A stretch of DNA of 64,000 nt, from NCBI GenBank assembly GCA_001798185.1, contig MGRM01000028.1, positions 62,001 through 126,000 of the forward strand, given 5' to 3'. The notes beneath the pieces are model-generated. The model ran no database searches. It worked only from the letters and a program-made list of their open reading frames with translations, and was not told the origin of the DNA. The DNA comes from Deltaproteobacteria bacterium RIFCSPHIGHO2_02_FULL_44_16. GTDB taxonomy: Bacteria; UBA10199; 2-02-FULL-44-16. Every line of letters starts with the position of its first letter. The first letter of the stretch is position 1. Positions 25,830 through 34,795 of the stretch are shown here, piece after piece. A program made the position numbers and the translations under genes.

Positions 25830-27350
25830 ATGAACGACCCAAAAATCAAAAAACTTTATCGCCAATGCTATGAGCAGATGCGGACCATTGCGATCCTTGG
25901 TGACACACAACAACTTCTCGGCTGGGATCGTGAAACCATGATGCCCAAAAAAGGGGCTGCCAATCGTGCCGAACAAATGGCGGTCATGACAGCTCTTCTT
26001 CATGAACGCGCCACCGCGCCAGAGATTGGAGAAACGCTTCAGACTTTAAATGCAGCGACGAATACACTTTCAAGTGGAGAGCGTGCCAACGTGCGCGAAT
26101 GGTTGCGCGACTATGAAAAAATAGTAAAAATTCCAAAAGCATTAGCCACTGAAATTTCACGTACGACATCTCGTGCACACGATGTTTGGATTGAAGCGCG
26201 GCAGAAAAAAGATTTTTCTCTCTTTGCTCCATGGCTCTCTAAAATTATCAAACTCTCGACAGAAAGAGCAGAAGCTATTGGATACACTGGCTCACGTTAT
26301 AATGCTCTTCTCGATGGATTCGAACCATACATGACAGTGGATGAGCTCGATCCGATTTTGGATGATGTTCGTCGTCACACTCTTTCTTTTCTCGAAGCTA
26401 TTTGTCATTCCACGATAAAAGCGAAGACTTCATTTCTACATAAACGTTATCCTATTCCACAGCAGGAAGCTGTCAGTCGCATGATTATGGAGCGAATTGG
26501 ACTGACATCAGATGGGACTCGTCTTGATCGAGCTGTCCATCCATTTTGCAGCGGAGCACATCCTGATGATGTTCGTATGACGACACGGTATTCTGAAATA
26601 AACTTCCCACAGTCGATATCGACGGTCATGCACGAAGGGGGACATGCGATCTATCAACAGCAGCTCGATATTCAGCATTTTGGAACCCCCCTTGCTGATC
26701 CTATCTCGCTTGGTATTCACGAATCGCAATCCCGCACATGGGAACATTTAGTTGGGAGCAGTTGGGCTTTCACTTCGTTTCTGTTTCCGAAATTGAAAAA
26801 ACTTTTCCCGCAGCAACTTCAATATGTGAAGGCGCGTGATTATTATAAAGCTGTCAATTCAGTACAGCCGAGTTTCATTCGTGTTGATTCCGATGAAGTG
26901 ACGTACAATCTCCACATTGTGCTTCGTTATGAACTTGAACGAGGATTATTTGAAGGAAAGATAAAGGTGAAAGATTTGCCAGCGCTCTGGAATGAAAAGA
27001 TGAAAAAATATTTAGGTATTATTCCTCACAATGATGCTCTTGGGGTTCTTCAAGATACGCACTGGTCCTGGGGAGCTTTTGGATATTTCCCAACCTATAC
27101 GCTTGGGAATCTGTATGCTGCACAATTTTGGACAAAAATTCAGAAGGATCTTCCAGATATTGAAGATCAGATACGCAAAGGAAAGTTTCAACCTTTGCGC
27201 GAATGGCTTCGTAAAAACATTCACACGCACGGGCGTCGTTATAGTGCAAGTGAACTGGTGAAGCGTGTGACGGGGAAGCCGTTGTCATCGCAATATTTTG
27301 TTGATTACATCAAAAAGAAGTACGGTGAGATTTATGACATCTCTTTGTAG
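25830..27350 (+). CDS. Carboxypeptidase Taq-type metallopeptidase (M32)
   Basis: A 506-residue zinc carboxypeptidase of family M32. The HEGGH motif (VMHEGGHAIYQQQL) gives the two zinc His and catalytic Glu, followed by GIHESQSRTWEH with the third ligand Glu. Other family segments are LGWDRETMMPKKGAANRAEQ, VHPFCSGAHPDDVRMTTRY and DEVTYNLHIVLRYELE. Full length, cytoplasmic. Its TAG stop is the first triplet of the left arm of repeat copy C. Confidence 0.95.
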   Translation: MNDPKIKKLYRQCYEQMRTIAILGDTQQLLGWDRETMMPKKGAANRAEQMAVMTALLHERATAPEIGETLQTLNAATNTLSSGERANVREWLRDYEKIVKIPKALATEISRTTSRAHDVWIEARQKKDFSLFAPWLSKIIKLSTERAEAIGYTGSRYNALLDGFEPYMTVDELDPILDDVRRHTLSFLEAICHSTIKAKTSFLHKRYPIPQQEAVSRMIMERIGLTSDGTRLDRAVHPFCSGAHPDDVRMTTRYSEINFPQSISTVMHEGGHAIYQQQLDIQHFGTPLADPISLGIHESQSRTWEHLVGSSWAFTSFLFPKLKKLFPQQLQYVKARDYYKAVNSVQPSFIRVDSDEVTYNLHIVLRYELERGLFEGKIKVKDLPALWNEKMKKYLGIIPHNDALGVLQDTHWSWGAFGYFPTYTLGNLYAAQFWTKIQKDLPDIEDQIRKGKFQPLREWLRKNIHTHGRRYSASELVKRVTGKPLSSQYFVDYIKKKYGEIYDISL

Positions 27351-27483
27351 AGTTCATTTCAAAACATTACTCTTTGTAACGGGTCCTGCCGCTTGCGGTG
27401 TTCTGGTCTCCCGCATAACACGGGAACCCTCCAGAACAACCTCCAGCGTCACCCGTATCTCATCAGTTTTGAAATGAACTCTA
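27348..27483. repeat. Palindromic element, copy C (between M32 peptidase and transketolase)
   Basis: Perfect 18-bp inverted arms at 27348-27365 and 27466-27483 with inner TTTCAAAAC and private outer TAGAGTTCA. The left arm contains the peptidase stop codon. The core runs in the opposite sense to copies A and B: CGGGTCCTGCCGCTTGCGG first, GCGTCACCCG last. Confidence 0.88.
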
Positions 27484-27499
27484 CTGAAGGGCTTTCACG

Positions 27500-29494
27500 A
27501 TGAATGTTGATCAATTAGCAATAAATACAATACGCACCCTTTCGATGGACGCTGTCCAAAAGGCGAACTCGGGCCATCCAGGAACACCAATGGCGCTCGC
27601 ACCTCTGTCGCATCTTCTCTGGAGCCGTTTTCTTCGTTTTAATCCTGAAAATCCCCATTGGTATAATCGCGATCGCTTTGTTCTTTCCTGCGGGCATGCA
27701 TCAATGTTGCTCTATGCGCAGCTTCATCTCGCGGGTTTTGATCTTCCATTGGAAGAGATCAAAAATTTTCGCCAGTGGAAAAGTAAAACTCCAGGCCATC
27801 CTGAATATGGCCATACTCCTGGTGTAGAAACAACCACCGGACCTCTTGGACAAGGGTTTGGAAATGCAGTCGGGATGGCGATTGCAGAAGCGCATTTGGC
27901 TGCAAAGTTTAATCGAAAAGATTTTCGTATCGTTGATCACGAAACCTATGTTCTCTGCAGTGACGGCGATCTCATGGAGGGAGTGGCTTCTGAAGCGGCC
28001 TCACTTGCGGGTTTCCTCAAACTCGGAAGACTGATTGCCTTTTATGATGACAATAAAATTACGATCGATGGTTCCACGGATCTTGCCTTTGGAGAAAATG
28101 TGGGGAAACGATTTGAAGCATACGGATGGCATGTGGAACATGCGGATGATGCGAATGATTTGGGCAAATTAGAGAGAGCTCTTCAGAGTGCAAAAGAAGA
28201 AGGGGCGAAGCCCTCGCTGATTATTGTTCGATCTCACATTGCCTATGGCAGTCCTAACAAACAGGATACATCTGCGGCGCATGGCGCAGCGCTTGGAGAA
28301 GAAGAGGTAAAACTCACAAAGCAAGCGTACGGTTGGCCAGATGAGACGTTTGTTGTTCCAGAAGAAGTGAAAAGTTTTTACGAAAAAGTTGCTGCTGAAG
28401 GAATGAGAAAAGAAGAGAAGTGGAAAGCTCTTTTTGATCGGTATCGAAATGAATATCCTGAACTTGCTGCTGAATGTGAACGTGTGATGCAAGGGAAGCT
28501 TCCGGCGAATGCAGAAAAAGAATGGCCTCAAATCGATACGACAAAAAATCCAGCGACACGAAGTGTGTCGCATTCCCTTCTTCAACACGCTGCGAAAATT
28601 TTTCCTGAACTCATTGGAGGTTCGGCTGATCTTGCCGTTTCTAATTTAACGTTCGTCAAAGAGGAAAAAGATTTTTCATCGCAGTCACGTGAAGGACGCA
28701 ATCTTCATTTTGGCATTCGCGAACATGGAATGGCAGCTATCGTGAATGGAATCGCACTGCATGGTGGACTTCTTCCGTATGCGGCGACATTTCTTGTTTT
28801 TACTGACTATATGCGTCCCTCCATTCGGCTTGCCGCTCTGATGAATATTCCGACACGCTATATTTTTACGCACGATTCCATTGGTCTCGGAGAAGATGGG
28901 CCTACCCATCAGCCAATCGAGCATCTTATGTCGTTGAGGATGATTCCCAACATGACGGTTATTCGCCCCGCTGATGCAGCAGAGACGCTTGGCGCTTGGA
29001 AGTATATGACGATGTATCGAAAGGGACCGGTGGCGCTTGTGCTGACGCGCCAGGGAGTGCAGCATCTTTCAACGACTTCAGCAGAGAATGTGGAAAAAGG
29101 AGCCTATGTCGTTGCAGAAACAAAAGGAAAAGAGCTTACGCTCATTCTTGTTGCCACAGGTTCTGAAGTATCACTTGCGCACGAAGCTTTTTTACAATTA
29201 GAGCAAGATGGCATTGGAGTTCGTCTCGTCAGCATGCCGTCGTGGGAACTTTTCTTTCAGCAATCAGAGTTTTATCAACAAGAGATTTTCCCAGATCATG
29301 TGCCGCTTCGTCTCTCCATTGAAGCAGGGACAACCTTTGGATGGGAAAAAGTTGTTGGTGAACGAGGTGATTCCATTGGCCTTGATCACTTTGGAGCAAG
29401 CGCTCCCGCCAATATTCTTTTCGAGCAATTTGGATTTACAGTTAGCAATATTGTCACCCGTGCAAAAAAGCTCTTGAGTTCGTCTTTTTCCTGA
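27500..29494 (+). CDS. tkt: Transketolase
   Basis: A 664-residue thiamine-diphosphate enzyme of the pentose phosphate pathway. Seen are the N-terminal [30 protein letters not shown], the ThDP/Mg motif [18 protein letters not shown] (as SDGDLMEG), [16 protein letters not shown], and the pyrimidine-domain [19 protein letters not shown]. All domains are complete. An oddity is a small perfect hairpin GGGCGAAGCCC within the gene at 28203-28213. Confidence 0.96.
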   Translation: MNVDQLAINTIRTLSMDAVQKANSGHPGTPMALAPLSHLLWSRFLRFNPENPHWYNRDRFVLSCGHASMLLYAQLHLAGFDLPLEEIKNFRQWKSKTPGHPEYGHTPGVETTTGPLGQGFGNAVGMAIAEAHLAAKFNRKDFRIVDHETYVLCSDGDLMEGVASEAASLAGFLKLGRLIAFYDDNKITIDGSTDLAFGENVGKRFEAYGWHVEHADDANDLGKLERALQSAKEEGAKPSLIIVRSHIAYGSPNKQDTSAAHGAALGEEEVKLTKQAYGWPDETFVVPEEVKSFYEKVAAEGMRKEEKWKALFDRYRNEYPELAAECERVMQGKLPANAEKEWPQIDTTKNPATRSVSHSLLQHAAKIFPELIGGSADLAVSNLTFVKEEKDFSSQSREGRNLHFGIREHGMAAIVNGIALHGGLLPYAATFLVFTDYMRPSIRLAALMNIPTRYIFTHDSIGLGEDGPTHQPIEHLMSLRMIPNMTVIRPADAAETLGAWKYMTMYRKGPVALVLTRQGVQHLSTTSAENVEKGAYVVAETKGKELTLILVATGSEVSLAHEAFLQLEQDGIGVRLVSMPSWELFFQQSEFYQQEIFPDHVPLRLSIEAGTTFGWEKVVGERGDSIGLDHFGASAPANILFEQFGFTVSNIVTRAKKLLSSSFS

Positions 29495-29540
29495 AGATAA
29501 TACCTCCACTATTTATTCCACATCATCAAAAGGGGGAAAT

Positions 29541-30059
29541 ATGCACAAATGTCCAAGTGTGAAGTGTTTTTTTACCGAGTGTGACTGCTGGTGCAAAATG
29601 TCATGCGTGCTCGGAAGTTTTGTTCTTTTGTTGTTGCGTCTCTATTTTGGTTGGCATTTCTTGATGGCAGGGAAAGGGAAGTTTATGAATACAGAACAAG
29701 TGACGGGATTTTTTACCAATCTCGCCATTCCTTTTCCTCACATTATGGTCTACGTCGTTGCTGCCATTGAAATGATTGGCGGAGCTTTTTTATTGATCGG
29801 TTTAGCTGCCCGTTTCGTTTCAATTCCTTTATCAGTGACGATGATTGTCGCATTTTTTACGGCACATCTGGAAGCCGTGAAAAATATCTTCAAAGATCCT
29901 GAAACTTTTTTTGCGCAGGATCCATTTCTCTTTTTACTGACGACACTTTTGGTTCTCTCTTTTGGGCCGGGAATGTTTTCCATCGATTATGTGATCAAAA
30001 AGAAATGTTGCCAGAGTGATGTCGGTTCTTCAGGAACAAAAACAAGTTGTTGTTCATAA
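29541..30059 (+). CDS. DoxX-family membrane protein, HvfX/BufD-like, linked to bufferin locus
   Basis: A 172-residue membrane protein with four helices and the DoxX pattern LLLRLYFGWHFLMAGKGKF, NLAIPFPHIMVYVVAAIEMIGGAFLLIGLAARFVSIPLS. It has Cys clusters at both ends (CPSVKCFFTECDCWCKMSC at the N-terminus and KKKCCQ...TSCCS at the C-terminus), unusual for plain DoxX and suggestive of metal or thiol chemistry. A GGGGG purine tract precedes the ATG. It lies 65 bp before the precursor gene, as DoxX proteins do in several DUF692 RiPP clusters. Confidence 0.83.
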   Translation: MHKCPSVKCFFTECDCWCKMSCVLGSFVLLLLRLYFGWHFLMAGKGKFMNTEQVTGFFTNLAIPFPHIMVYVVAAIEMIGGAFLLIGLAARFVSIPLSVTMIVAFFTAHLEAVKNIFKDPETFFAQDPFLFLLTTLLVLSFGPGMFSIDYVIKKKCCQSDVGSSGTKTSCCS

Positions 30060-30124
30060 CAGTTCGTTTCTGTTTGTGTCATGGTGATGCAGGGAAGCAG
30101 AACTGATGTGCTTGTGGGGGATTC

Positions 30125-30397
30125 ATGAAGCGATCATATAAAGGTGCAGTAGTTGCAGCAGCAGTGGCAGGTTTTTTCTTCGCGGGAAAAGCAATTGCGG
30201 ATAACACCCAACCAACGACAACAGCAAAAACAGAAACCACCGCAAAGGTAAAATGTTTCGGGGTCAATGAATGTAAAGGTCATAGCGAATGCGCAGGCGC
30301 AAAAAATGGATGTCATGGACAAAATGGATGCAAAGGGCAGGGTTGGGAAATGATGAAAAAAGAAGATTGTGTAAAAAAGGGTGGAACAGTTAAGTAA
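30125..30397 (+). CDS. bufA: BufA2-like bufferin precursor peptide (periplasmic Cys-rich metallophore)
   Basis: A 90-residue exported peptide: basic start, hydrophobic core and AIA cleavage site at about residue 25. A Thr-rich spacer follows, then six Cys at positions 44, 50, 56, 63, 69 and 82. They lie in repeated C-x-G-type units (NECKG, GCHGQNGCKGQGW). Bufferins are ribosomal peptides whose cysteines are turned into thiooxazoles by DUF692 MNIO enzymes, giving copper-binding metallophores. The neighbouring DUF692 and DUF2063 genes support this. The Cys pattern and the closing W-x4-K-x2-C-x3-GG fit the BufA2 group. Confidence 0.85.
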   Translation: MKRSYKGAVVAAAVAGFFFAGKAIADNTQPTTTAKTETTAKVKCFGVNECKGHSECAGAKNGCHGQNGCKGQGWEMMKKEDCVKKGGTVK

Positions 30398-30404
30398 GGA
30401 ACAA

Positions 30405-31265
30405 ATGGAATTTCCTTTTTTAGGTTTTGGCGTCGGCCTCCGGACCACGCATTATAGTCATATCTTGGAACACTGGCCTCAAATCGATTGGTTTGAGATC
30501 ATTTCCGAAAACTATATGGTGGACGGAGGCCGACCTCTTTATATCCTCGAACAAGTTCAAGAACGCTATCCGCTGGTCATGCATGGAGTTTCACTTTCGA
30601 TCGGCTCAACAGATCCGCTGAATAAAGATTATCTGAAACGTCTCAAAAAACTGGCAGATGTGGTGAAACCAAAATGGATTTCAGATCATCTCTGTTTTGC
30701 GTGCACTGGCGGGCATAATTCTCATGATCTCTTGCCACTGCCTTATACCGAAGAAGCAATTACGCATGTGGCAAAACGGATTCAACAAGTCCAAGATCAT
30801 CTGGGGTGTCAGATGCTTCTCGAAAATGTTTCGAGCTATATGGAATACAAGCATTCCACGATGAGTGAGTGGGAATTTTTAAAAGCGATTGTGGAAGAAG
30901 CAGATTGTAAAACGCTTCTGGATATTAATAATATTTATGTGAGTTCTGTGAATCATTCTTTTGATCCGATGAAGTTTATCTCTGCGATTCCACCAGATCG
31001 CGTCAAACAGTTTCATTTAGCAGGACATACGGAATATGAAACGCACTTGCTCGATACCCATGATCACGAAATTAAATCTGAAGTGTGGAAGCTCTACACC
31101 AAAGCGCTTGAACGTTTTGGAAATATTTCAACGCTCATTGAGTGGGATGATCATATTCCTCCCTTTGAAGAGTTGAAATCGTCCGCAGATAAAGCAAAAA
31201 AACTTTATGAAGCCTATGCACACGCTCGAACAAACACAGAAACTGGTGTGGCAGCTCATCTCTGA
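30405..31265 (+). CDS. bufB: MNIO-family bufferin maturase (DUF692, BufB)
   Basis: A 286-residue TIM-barrel multinuclear non-heme iron oxygenase. Family motifs are GFGVGLRTTHYSHILE, DWFEIISENYM, the HGVSLSIGS segment with a metal His, WISDHLCFA, LLPLPYTEEA, MLLENVSSYMEY, LLDINNIYVSSVNHSFDP, FHLAGH and LLDTHDHEI, and IEWDDHIPPFEEL. These supply the His, Asp and Glu iron ligands of DUF692. It should modify the Cys of the peptide encoded 7 bp upstream. The ATG at 30405 has AAGGA four bases upstream and is preferred over an in-frame GTG at 30381. Confidence 0.92.
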   Translation: MEFPFLGFGVGLRTTHYSHILEHWPQIDWFEIISENYMVDGGRPLYILEQVQERYPLVMHGVSLSIGSTDPLNKDYLKRLKKLADVVKPKWISDHLCFACTGGHNSHDLLPLPYTEEAITHVAKRIQQVQDHLGCQMLLENVSSYMEYKHSTMSEWEFLKAIVEEADCKTLLDINNIYVSSVNHSFDPMKFISAIPPDRVKQFHLAGHTEYETHLLDTHDHEIKSEVWKLYTKALERFGNISTLIEWDDHIPPFEELKSSADKAKKLYEAYAHARTNTETGVAAHL

Positions 31266-32058
31266 TCCTCATGGCGTTCAAGCTGCAATACGAAAGCTTG
31301 CTTTATGCGAGCTTCCCATTCAGGGTGATCACCGTTTAAGCGCTGAGGAGCGGCTCGATATTTATGCGCAGATGTATTTTTTTCGTCTGCTCAATTGCCT
31401 TCAAGAAGATTTTCCAGCTGTGAGAGCATTTCTTGGCTCTGAATCTTTTGCGCATGTGGTGGCGAATTATGTTGGAAGCTTTCCATCAGAACACTGGTCG
31501 CTTCGTTATGCAGGTGCAAGACTTCCCGATTTTTTGAAGAGTACGGAATATCATCAGATATCGCCTTTTCTTTCTGATCTTGCTCGTTTTGAATGGCAAC
31601 TTTTAGATGTGATCGATGCTCCTGATGCAAAACTTCTTTCGCAAAATCGCTTGGCAGAAATTTCTCCTGAGATGTGGGAGAAAATAAAATTTTCTCTTCT
31701 TCCTTCATGTCGTCTTCTTTCTCTTTCATGGGAGACGGCGCCTCTTTACGAAGGGCTGCGCCCCTCTCTGGGGAGTACAGTAGAAAAAGAAGAAATCATG
31801 ACTCCAGTAAAACAAGAAGTGACGTATCTCATATGGCGTCCTCAGTTTGACGTGAAATATCGTGTGGTTGACGGTCTTGAGCATGAACTCCTCGCGCTCC
31901 TTCACAATGGGGTGACGTTTGGGGAACTCTGTGAAAAAGCATATGACGCTCTTGGGAATGTTGGAGTGACCAACACTGCGCAACTATTGCAAGGCTGGAT
32001 TAAAGATGGTTTGTTAACGAACCTTGATGAAGCGTTCTATTTCAAAACTGACAAATGA
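31207..32058 (+). CDS. bufC: DUF2063 peptide-modification partner (HvfC/BufC family)
   Basis: A 283-residue protein: N-terminal DUF2063 domain (ALCELPIQGDHRLSAEERLDIYAQMYFFRLLNCLQEDFPAVRAFLG, then HVVANYVGSFPSEHWSLRYAG) and a C-terminal region that resembles a RiPP recognition-type domain. It works with the DUF692 oxygenase to bind the precursor. It overlaps bufB by 59 bp; the second ATG at 31216 is an equally likely start. Its last codons (FYFK) form the left arm of repeat copy D. Confidence 0.88.
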   Translation: MKPMHTLEQTQKLVWQLISDPHGVQAAIRKLALCELPIQGDHRLSAEERLDIYAQMYFFRLLNCLQEDFPAVRAFLGSESFAHVVANYVGSFPSEHWSLRYAGARLPDFLKSTEYHQISPFLSDLARFEWQLLDVIDAPDAKLLSQNRLAEISPEMWEKIKFSLLPSCRLLSLSWETAPLYEGLRPSLGSTVEKEEIMTPVKQEVTYLIWRPQFDVKYRVVDGLEHELLALLHNGVTFGELCEKAYDALGNVGVTNTAQLLQGWIKDGLLTNLDEAFYFKTDK

Positions 32059-32162
32059 TTGGGGTGGCACCGACGACGGATCCCAGGGGTGCCCCGCGTT
32101 AGCGGGGAGGTGGAACGTCGGAGGTGACAGGACCCGTATCAGAAAATGTTTTGAAATAGAAC
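32034..32162. repeat. Palindromic element, copy D (end of bufC)
   Basis: Perfect 15-bp arms at 32034-32048 and 32148-32162; inner TTTCAAAAC, outer private GTTCTA lying in the bufC coding end. Right half of the core matches copies A and B (GTGACAGGACCCGTA), while the left half has diverged. Confidence 0.8.
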
Positions 32163-32178
32163 TCTTATAACAAGTTTA

Positions 32179-32208
32179 TTGACAATCGTCCCTGTTCTCT
32201 CTTATGCA
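32179..32208 (+). promoter_or_regulatory. Probable sigma-70 promoter of the Fe-S carrier gene
   Basis: TTGACA at 32179-32184, 18-bp spacer, TATGCA at 32203-32208, placed 27 bp before the start codon at 32235. Confidence 0.5.
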
Positions 32209-32234
32209 TCCCCTGTATCTGAAAGGAGTCCATT

Positions 32235-32654
32235 ATGTTTGCAGCTTCAGGTTGTGGTTCGTGTGGTTGTCACTCTGCGGAGGAGACACCAAAAGTAGAG
32301 CAAAAAGAGACAGCACCTCTTGAGGGCGGAACGCTTACGATTACCGCAAAAGCGGGTGAAAAGGTGAAAGGCTTCATGGATCAAATGCCAGGAGCCCAGG
32401 GAAAATTGTTGCGCATTGCGATTCGTGCAGGTGGCTGTTCAGGCTATTCCTATGATTTTGTTTTTGATGCGAAACGCGAAGGGGATCAAGAATTCCCAGC
32501 TGGCGATGTTTCTGTCATTGTTGATTCCATGAGCATGAAGCTTTTAAATGGAAGCACCATTGATTATCTTGAAACCATGCAGGGTGCTGGTTTTGTGGTC
32601 GAAAATCCAAACTCGAGCGGTGGCTGTGGTTGCGGTTCATCTTTTTCAGCTTAA
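32235..32654 (+). CDS. A-type iron-sulfur carrier (IscA/ErpA/HesB family) with extra N-terminal Cys cluster
   Basis: A 139-residue protein. Residues from about 33 form the HesB-like domain, with the three conserved Cys in GGCSGYSYDF and the C-terminal GGCGCGSSF. It binds and delivers Fe-S clusters. The N-terminus carries an extra GCGSCGCHSAEE segment not usual in IscA. A GGAG six bases before the ATG, a promoter and a terminator make it a single-gene unit. It may serve the many cluster proteins here, such as NxrB and MoaA; that link is inference. Confidence 0.9.
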   Translation: MFAASGCGSCGCHSAEETPKVEQKETAPLEGGTLTITAKAGEKVKGFMDQMPGAQGKLLRIAIRAGGCSGYSYDFVFDAKREGDQEFPAGDVSVIVDSMSMKLLNGSTIDYLETMQGAGFVVENPNSSGGCGCGSSFSA

Positions 32655-32678
32655 CAAATGTGAAAGATGTTTATTCAA

Positions 32679-32703
32679 GAGCCGACATTTTGTCGGCTCT
32701 TTG
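32679..32703 (+). terminator. Rho-independent-like terminator after the Fe-S carrier gene
   Basis: AGAGCCGAC (32679-32687) pairs with GTCGGCTCT (32692-32700), followed by a short T run. Confidence 0.65.
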
Positions 32704-32715
32704 TCATTCATACGA

Positions 32716-32763
32716 TGTCATTCCTGCGAAAGCTTCTGGATCCCCGCTTTCGCGAGGATGACA
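32716..32763. repeat. REP-like palindrome (TGTCATTCCTGCG type), copy 1
   Basis: Starts TGTCATTCCTGCGAAAGC and ends GCTTTCGCGAGGATGACA, an imperfect inverted repeat. Related copies at 37189-37259, 37378-37446 and 59125-59188. It lies just before pabA. Confidence 0.8.
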
Positions 32764-32783
32764 TCCTAAAAGTTAATTATTCT

Positions 32784-33341
32784 ATGATCCTCATTCTCGA
32801 TAATCTCGATTCGTTTACCTTCAATATTTCTCAAGAGACGCGAAAGTGTGGGTATGAATGTGTGGTGAAGCGAGCTTCTGAAACTTCGCTCGCTGATATT
32901 GAAAAACTTTCACCTCAAAAAATTATTTTTTCTCCAGGTCCTGGTCGACCATCAGATCATCCTTTTATGTATCAGGTGATGGAATATTTTTCGGATCGCA
33001 TTCCCATCTTAGGGATTTGTTTAGGAATGCAGGCGATGAATGAATTCTTTGGCGGAACCATTTGTAAAGATGATCGACCCATGCATGGAAAAACAAGTTC
33101 CATTTTTCATAATGACTCCATGCTTTTTCACGGTATTCCTTCTTCCTGCGAAGTCGCTCGTTACCACTCTTTAAAAATCGATCAATTGGCCACGTCTTTT
33201 ATTTTAACGGCGTGGACGGCAGATCGCATTCCTATGGCGATGTCCCATCACACAAAAAATCTTTATGGCGTCCAATTTCATCCTGAATCTTTTCTGACGC
33301 CTTATGGAAACCAGATGCTCCTGAATTTTTATCGATCATGA
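32784..33341 (+). CDS. pabA: Aminodeoxychorismate/anthranilate synthase glutamine amidotransferase subunit
   Basis: A 185-residue class I glutamine amidotransferase that supplies ammonia to PabB. It has LDNLDSFTFNI at the start, the SPGPGRPSDH oxyanion region, the nucleophile GICLGMQAMNEFFGG (Cys in ICLGMQ) and the HPES segment with the catalytic His and Glu (FHPESFLTPYG). The frame stays open upstream, but that part is REP DNA; the ATG at 32784 is where similarity begins. The gene overlaps pabB by 4 bp. Pairing with PabB and PabC indicates folate synthesis rather than tryptophan. Confidence 0.92.
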   Translation: MILILDNLDSFTFNISQETRKCGYECVVKRASETSLADIEKLSPQKIIFSPGPGRPSDHPFMYQVMEYFSDRIPILGICLGMQAMNEFFGGTICKDDRPMHGKTSSIFHNDSMLFHGIPSSCEVARYHSLKIDQLATSFILTAWTADRIPMAMSHHTKNLYGVQFHPESFLTPYGNQMLLNFYRS

Positions 33342-34795
33342 AGATTCCGCAAATTCACGATATTCAGATAACTCCTCTTTCGTTGAACTCGATTTTTGAA
33401 TGTATTCCTCAGCGAGATGAAATCTTTGCGCTTTTGAAAACATCAGGGAAAATTTCCGGACATGGTTTTTCGCTTTTGGGAATGCATCCTTATCTTATTG
33501 CTCGCGCCAAAGGTCGACGTTGCTCTCTTGAAACAGCACATGGAATTGAATGGTGTGATGAAGATCCATTTCAATTTCTCCAAAAAATTTTTGATGCTTC
33601 TCATTTTGACCTCGATGAATATCTTCATTTTTGTGGCGGTGCCATCGGAGCCTTTTCGTATGACCTCAAAGAGATGATCGAAGAGATGCCATCATATGCA
33701 CGTGAGGATGTGAACCTTCCAGATCTCATCTTCGTCTTTTTTCGAAATTATGTATTGTTTGATGAAGTAGAGCGCAAAGCATGGAAGATTGAAGTTATTG
33801 TAAAGGACCATGAACCATGCACCATGAACCATAAAATATGGAAGAAGACTGATGCAGATTCTTTGCGAAACGAGAGATTCTTTCGCAATGCATCCCGGGA
33901 TCTCTCAAGCTTCAGAGAGACGGAGTCTCAGAGGGTAAGTGAGAAAGAATGTCGAGTTGAGCATAAAGAACTCTCTTCAAACTTCACCGAAATTGAGTAC
34001 CTTCATGCCGTAAAAAAAATCATTCACCACATTCACGAAGGGGACATCTACCAAGCCAATATCTCTCAACGTTTCGGGGCTGCCCCCTTTTCTGCAGATT
34101 CCTTTTTGCTTTTTCGAGTTCTTGAAGAAATAAATCCAGCACCCATGATGGCGTATCTGCAGTTTCCAGAAGCGACGCTTATCAGCACGTCGCCGGAACG
34201 GTTTTTAAAGCGAGAGGGAACGCGGGTGATAACCTCTCCAATTAAAGGGACGCGTCCACGAGGGAAAACTGATGATGAAGATGAAAAATTACAAAGTGTT
34301 CTCTGGAACAGCAGTAAGGATGGAGCTGAGCTCGCAATGATTGTCGATCTGATGCGCAATGATCTCGGAAAATTGGCGATCCCTGGCAGTGTGAAGGTCA
34401 CTGATCCAAAAAGAATTGAAGCTTATACGAATGTCTTTCATCTCGTGGCAACGATTGAAGCTCAACTCGATCCTTCGATTTCATCTTTTGATGTTATTCG
34501 CTCCTGTTTTCCCGCCGGATCGATTACAGGTTGTCCAAAGTTACGTGCCATGGAGATGATTGAAGGCATAGAACCGGTAAAACGAGGCTTTGCCTATGGC
34601 AGTCTCGGTTATGTGGCATTCAATGGCGATTTTGATCTTAACGTCGCGATTCGTACAATCATTATGAAAGAGCGAAAGCTCTTTTTTCATCTCGGAGGGG
34701 GGATTGTTGCTGATTCGGATCCAAAACAGGAGTATGAAGAGACCCTTCAAAAGGGAAAATCGATGTTTGAAATTCTAAAAAGGATAAATATATGA
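33338..34795 (+). CDS. pabB: Aminodeoxychorismate synthase component I (PabB)
   Basis: A 485-residue chorismate-binding enzyme. The C-terminal half carries IHEGDIYQANISQRF, the PIKGTRPRG motif (Lys instead of the Ala of TrpE, typical of PabB), ELAMIVDLMRNDLGK, and SFDVIRSCFPAGSITGCPKLRAMEMIEGIEP. It makes 4-amino-4-deoxychorismate. The linker between domains (about residues 157-205) is unusually long, hydrophilic and encoded by repeat-rich DNA with a four-unit 7-bp tandem (ACCATGA-like, 33807-33833). It overlaps pabA and pabC by 4 bp each. Confidence 0.92.
   Translation: MKIPQIHDIQITPLSLNSIFECIPQRDEIFALLKTSGKISGHGFSLLGMHPYLIARAKGRRCSLETAHGIEWCDEDPFQFLQKIFDASHFDLDEYLHFCGGAIGAFSYDLKEMIEEMPSYAREDVNLPDLIFVFFRNYVLFDEVERKAWKIEVIVKDHEPCTMNHKIWKKTDADSLRNERFFRNASRDLSSFRETESQRVSEKECRVEHKELSSNFTEIEYLHAVKKIIHHIHEGDIYQANISQRFGAAPFSADSFLLFRVLEEINPAPMMAYLQFPEATLISTSPERFLKREGTRVITSPIKGTRPRGKTDDEDEKLQSVLWNSSKDGAELAMIVDLMRNDLGKLAIPGSVKVTDPKRIEAYTNVFHLVATIEAQLDPSISSFDVIRSCFPAGSITGCPKLRAMEMIEGIEPVKRGFAYGSLGYVAFNGDFDLNVAIRTIIMKERKLFFHLGGGIVADSDPKQEYEETLQKGKSMFEILKRINI

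Noticed and set aside
32667-32783. Extended N-terminus of pabA
   Set aside because: The stretch is a terminator and a REP-like repeat read in frame; similarity to glutamine amidotransferases starts at 32784.
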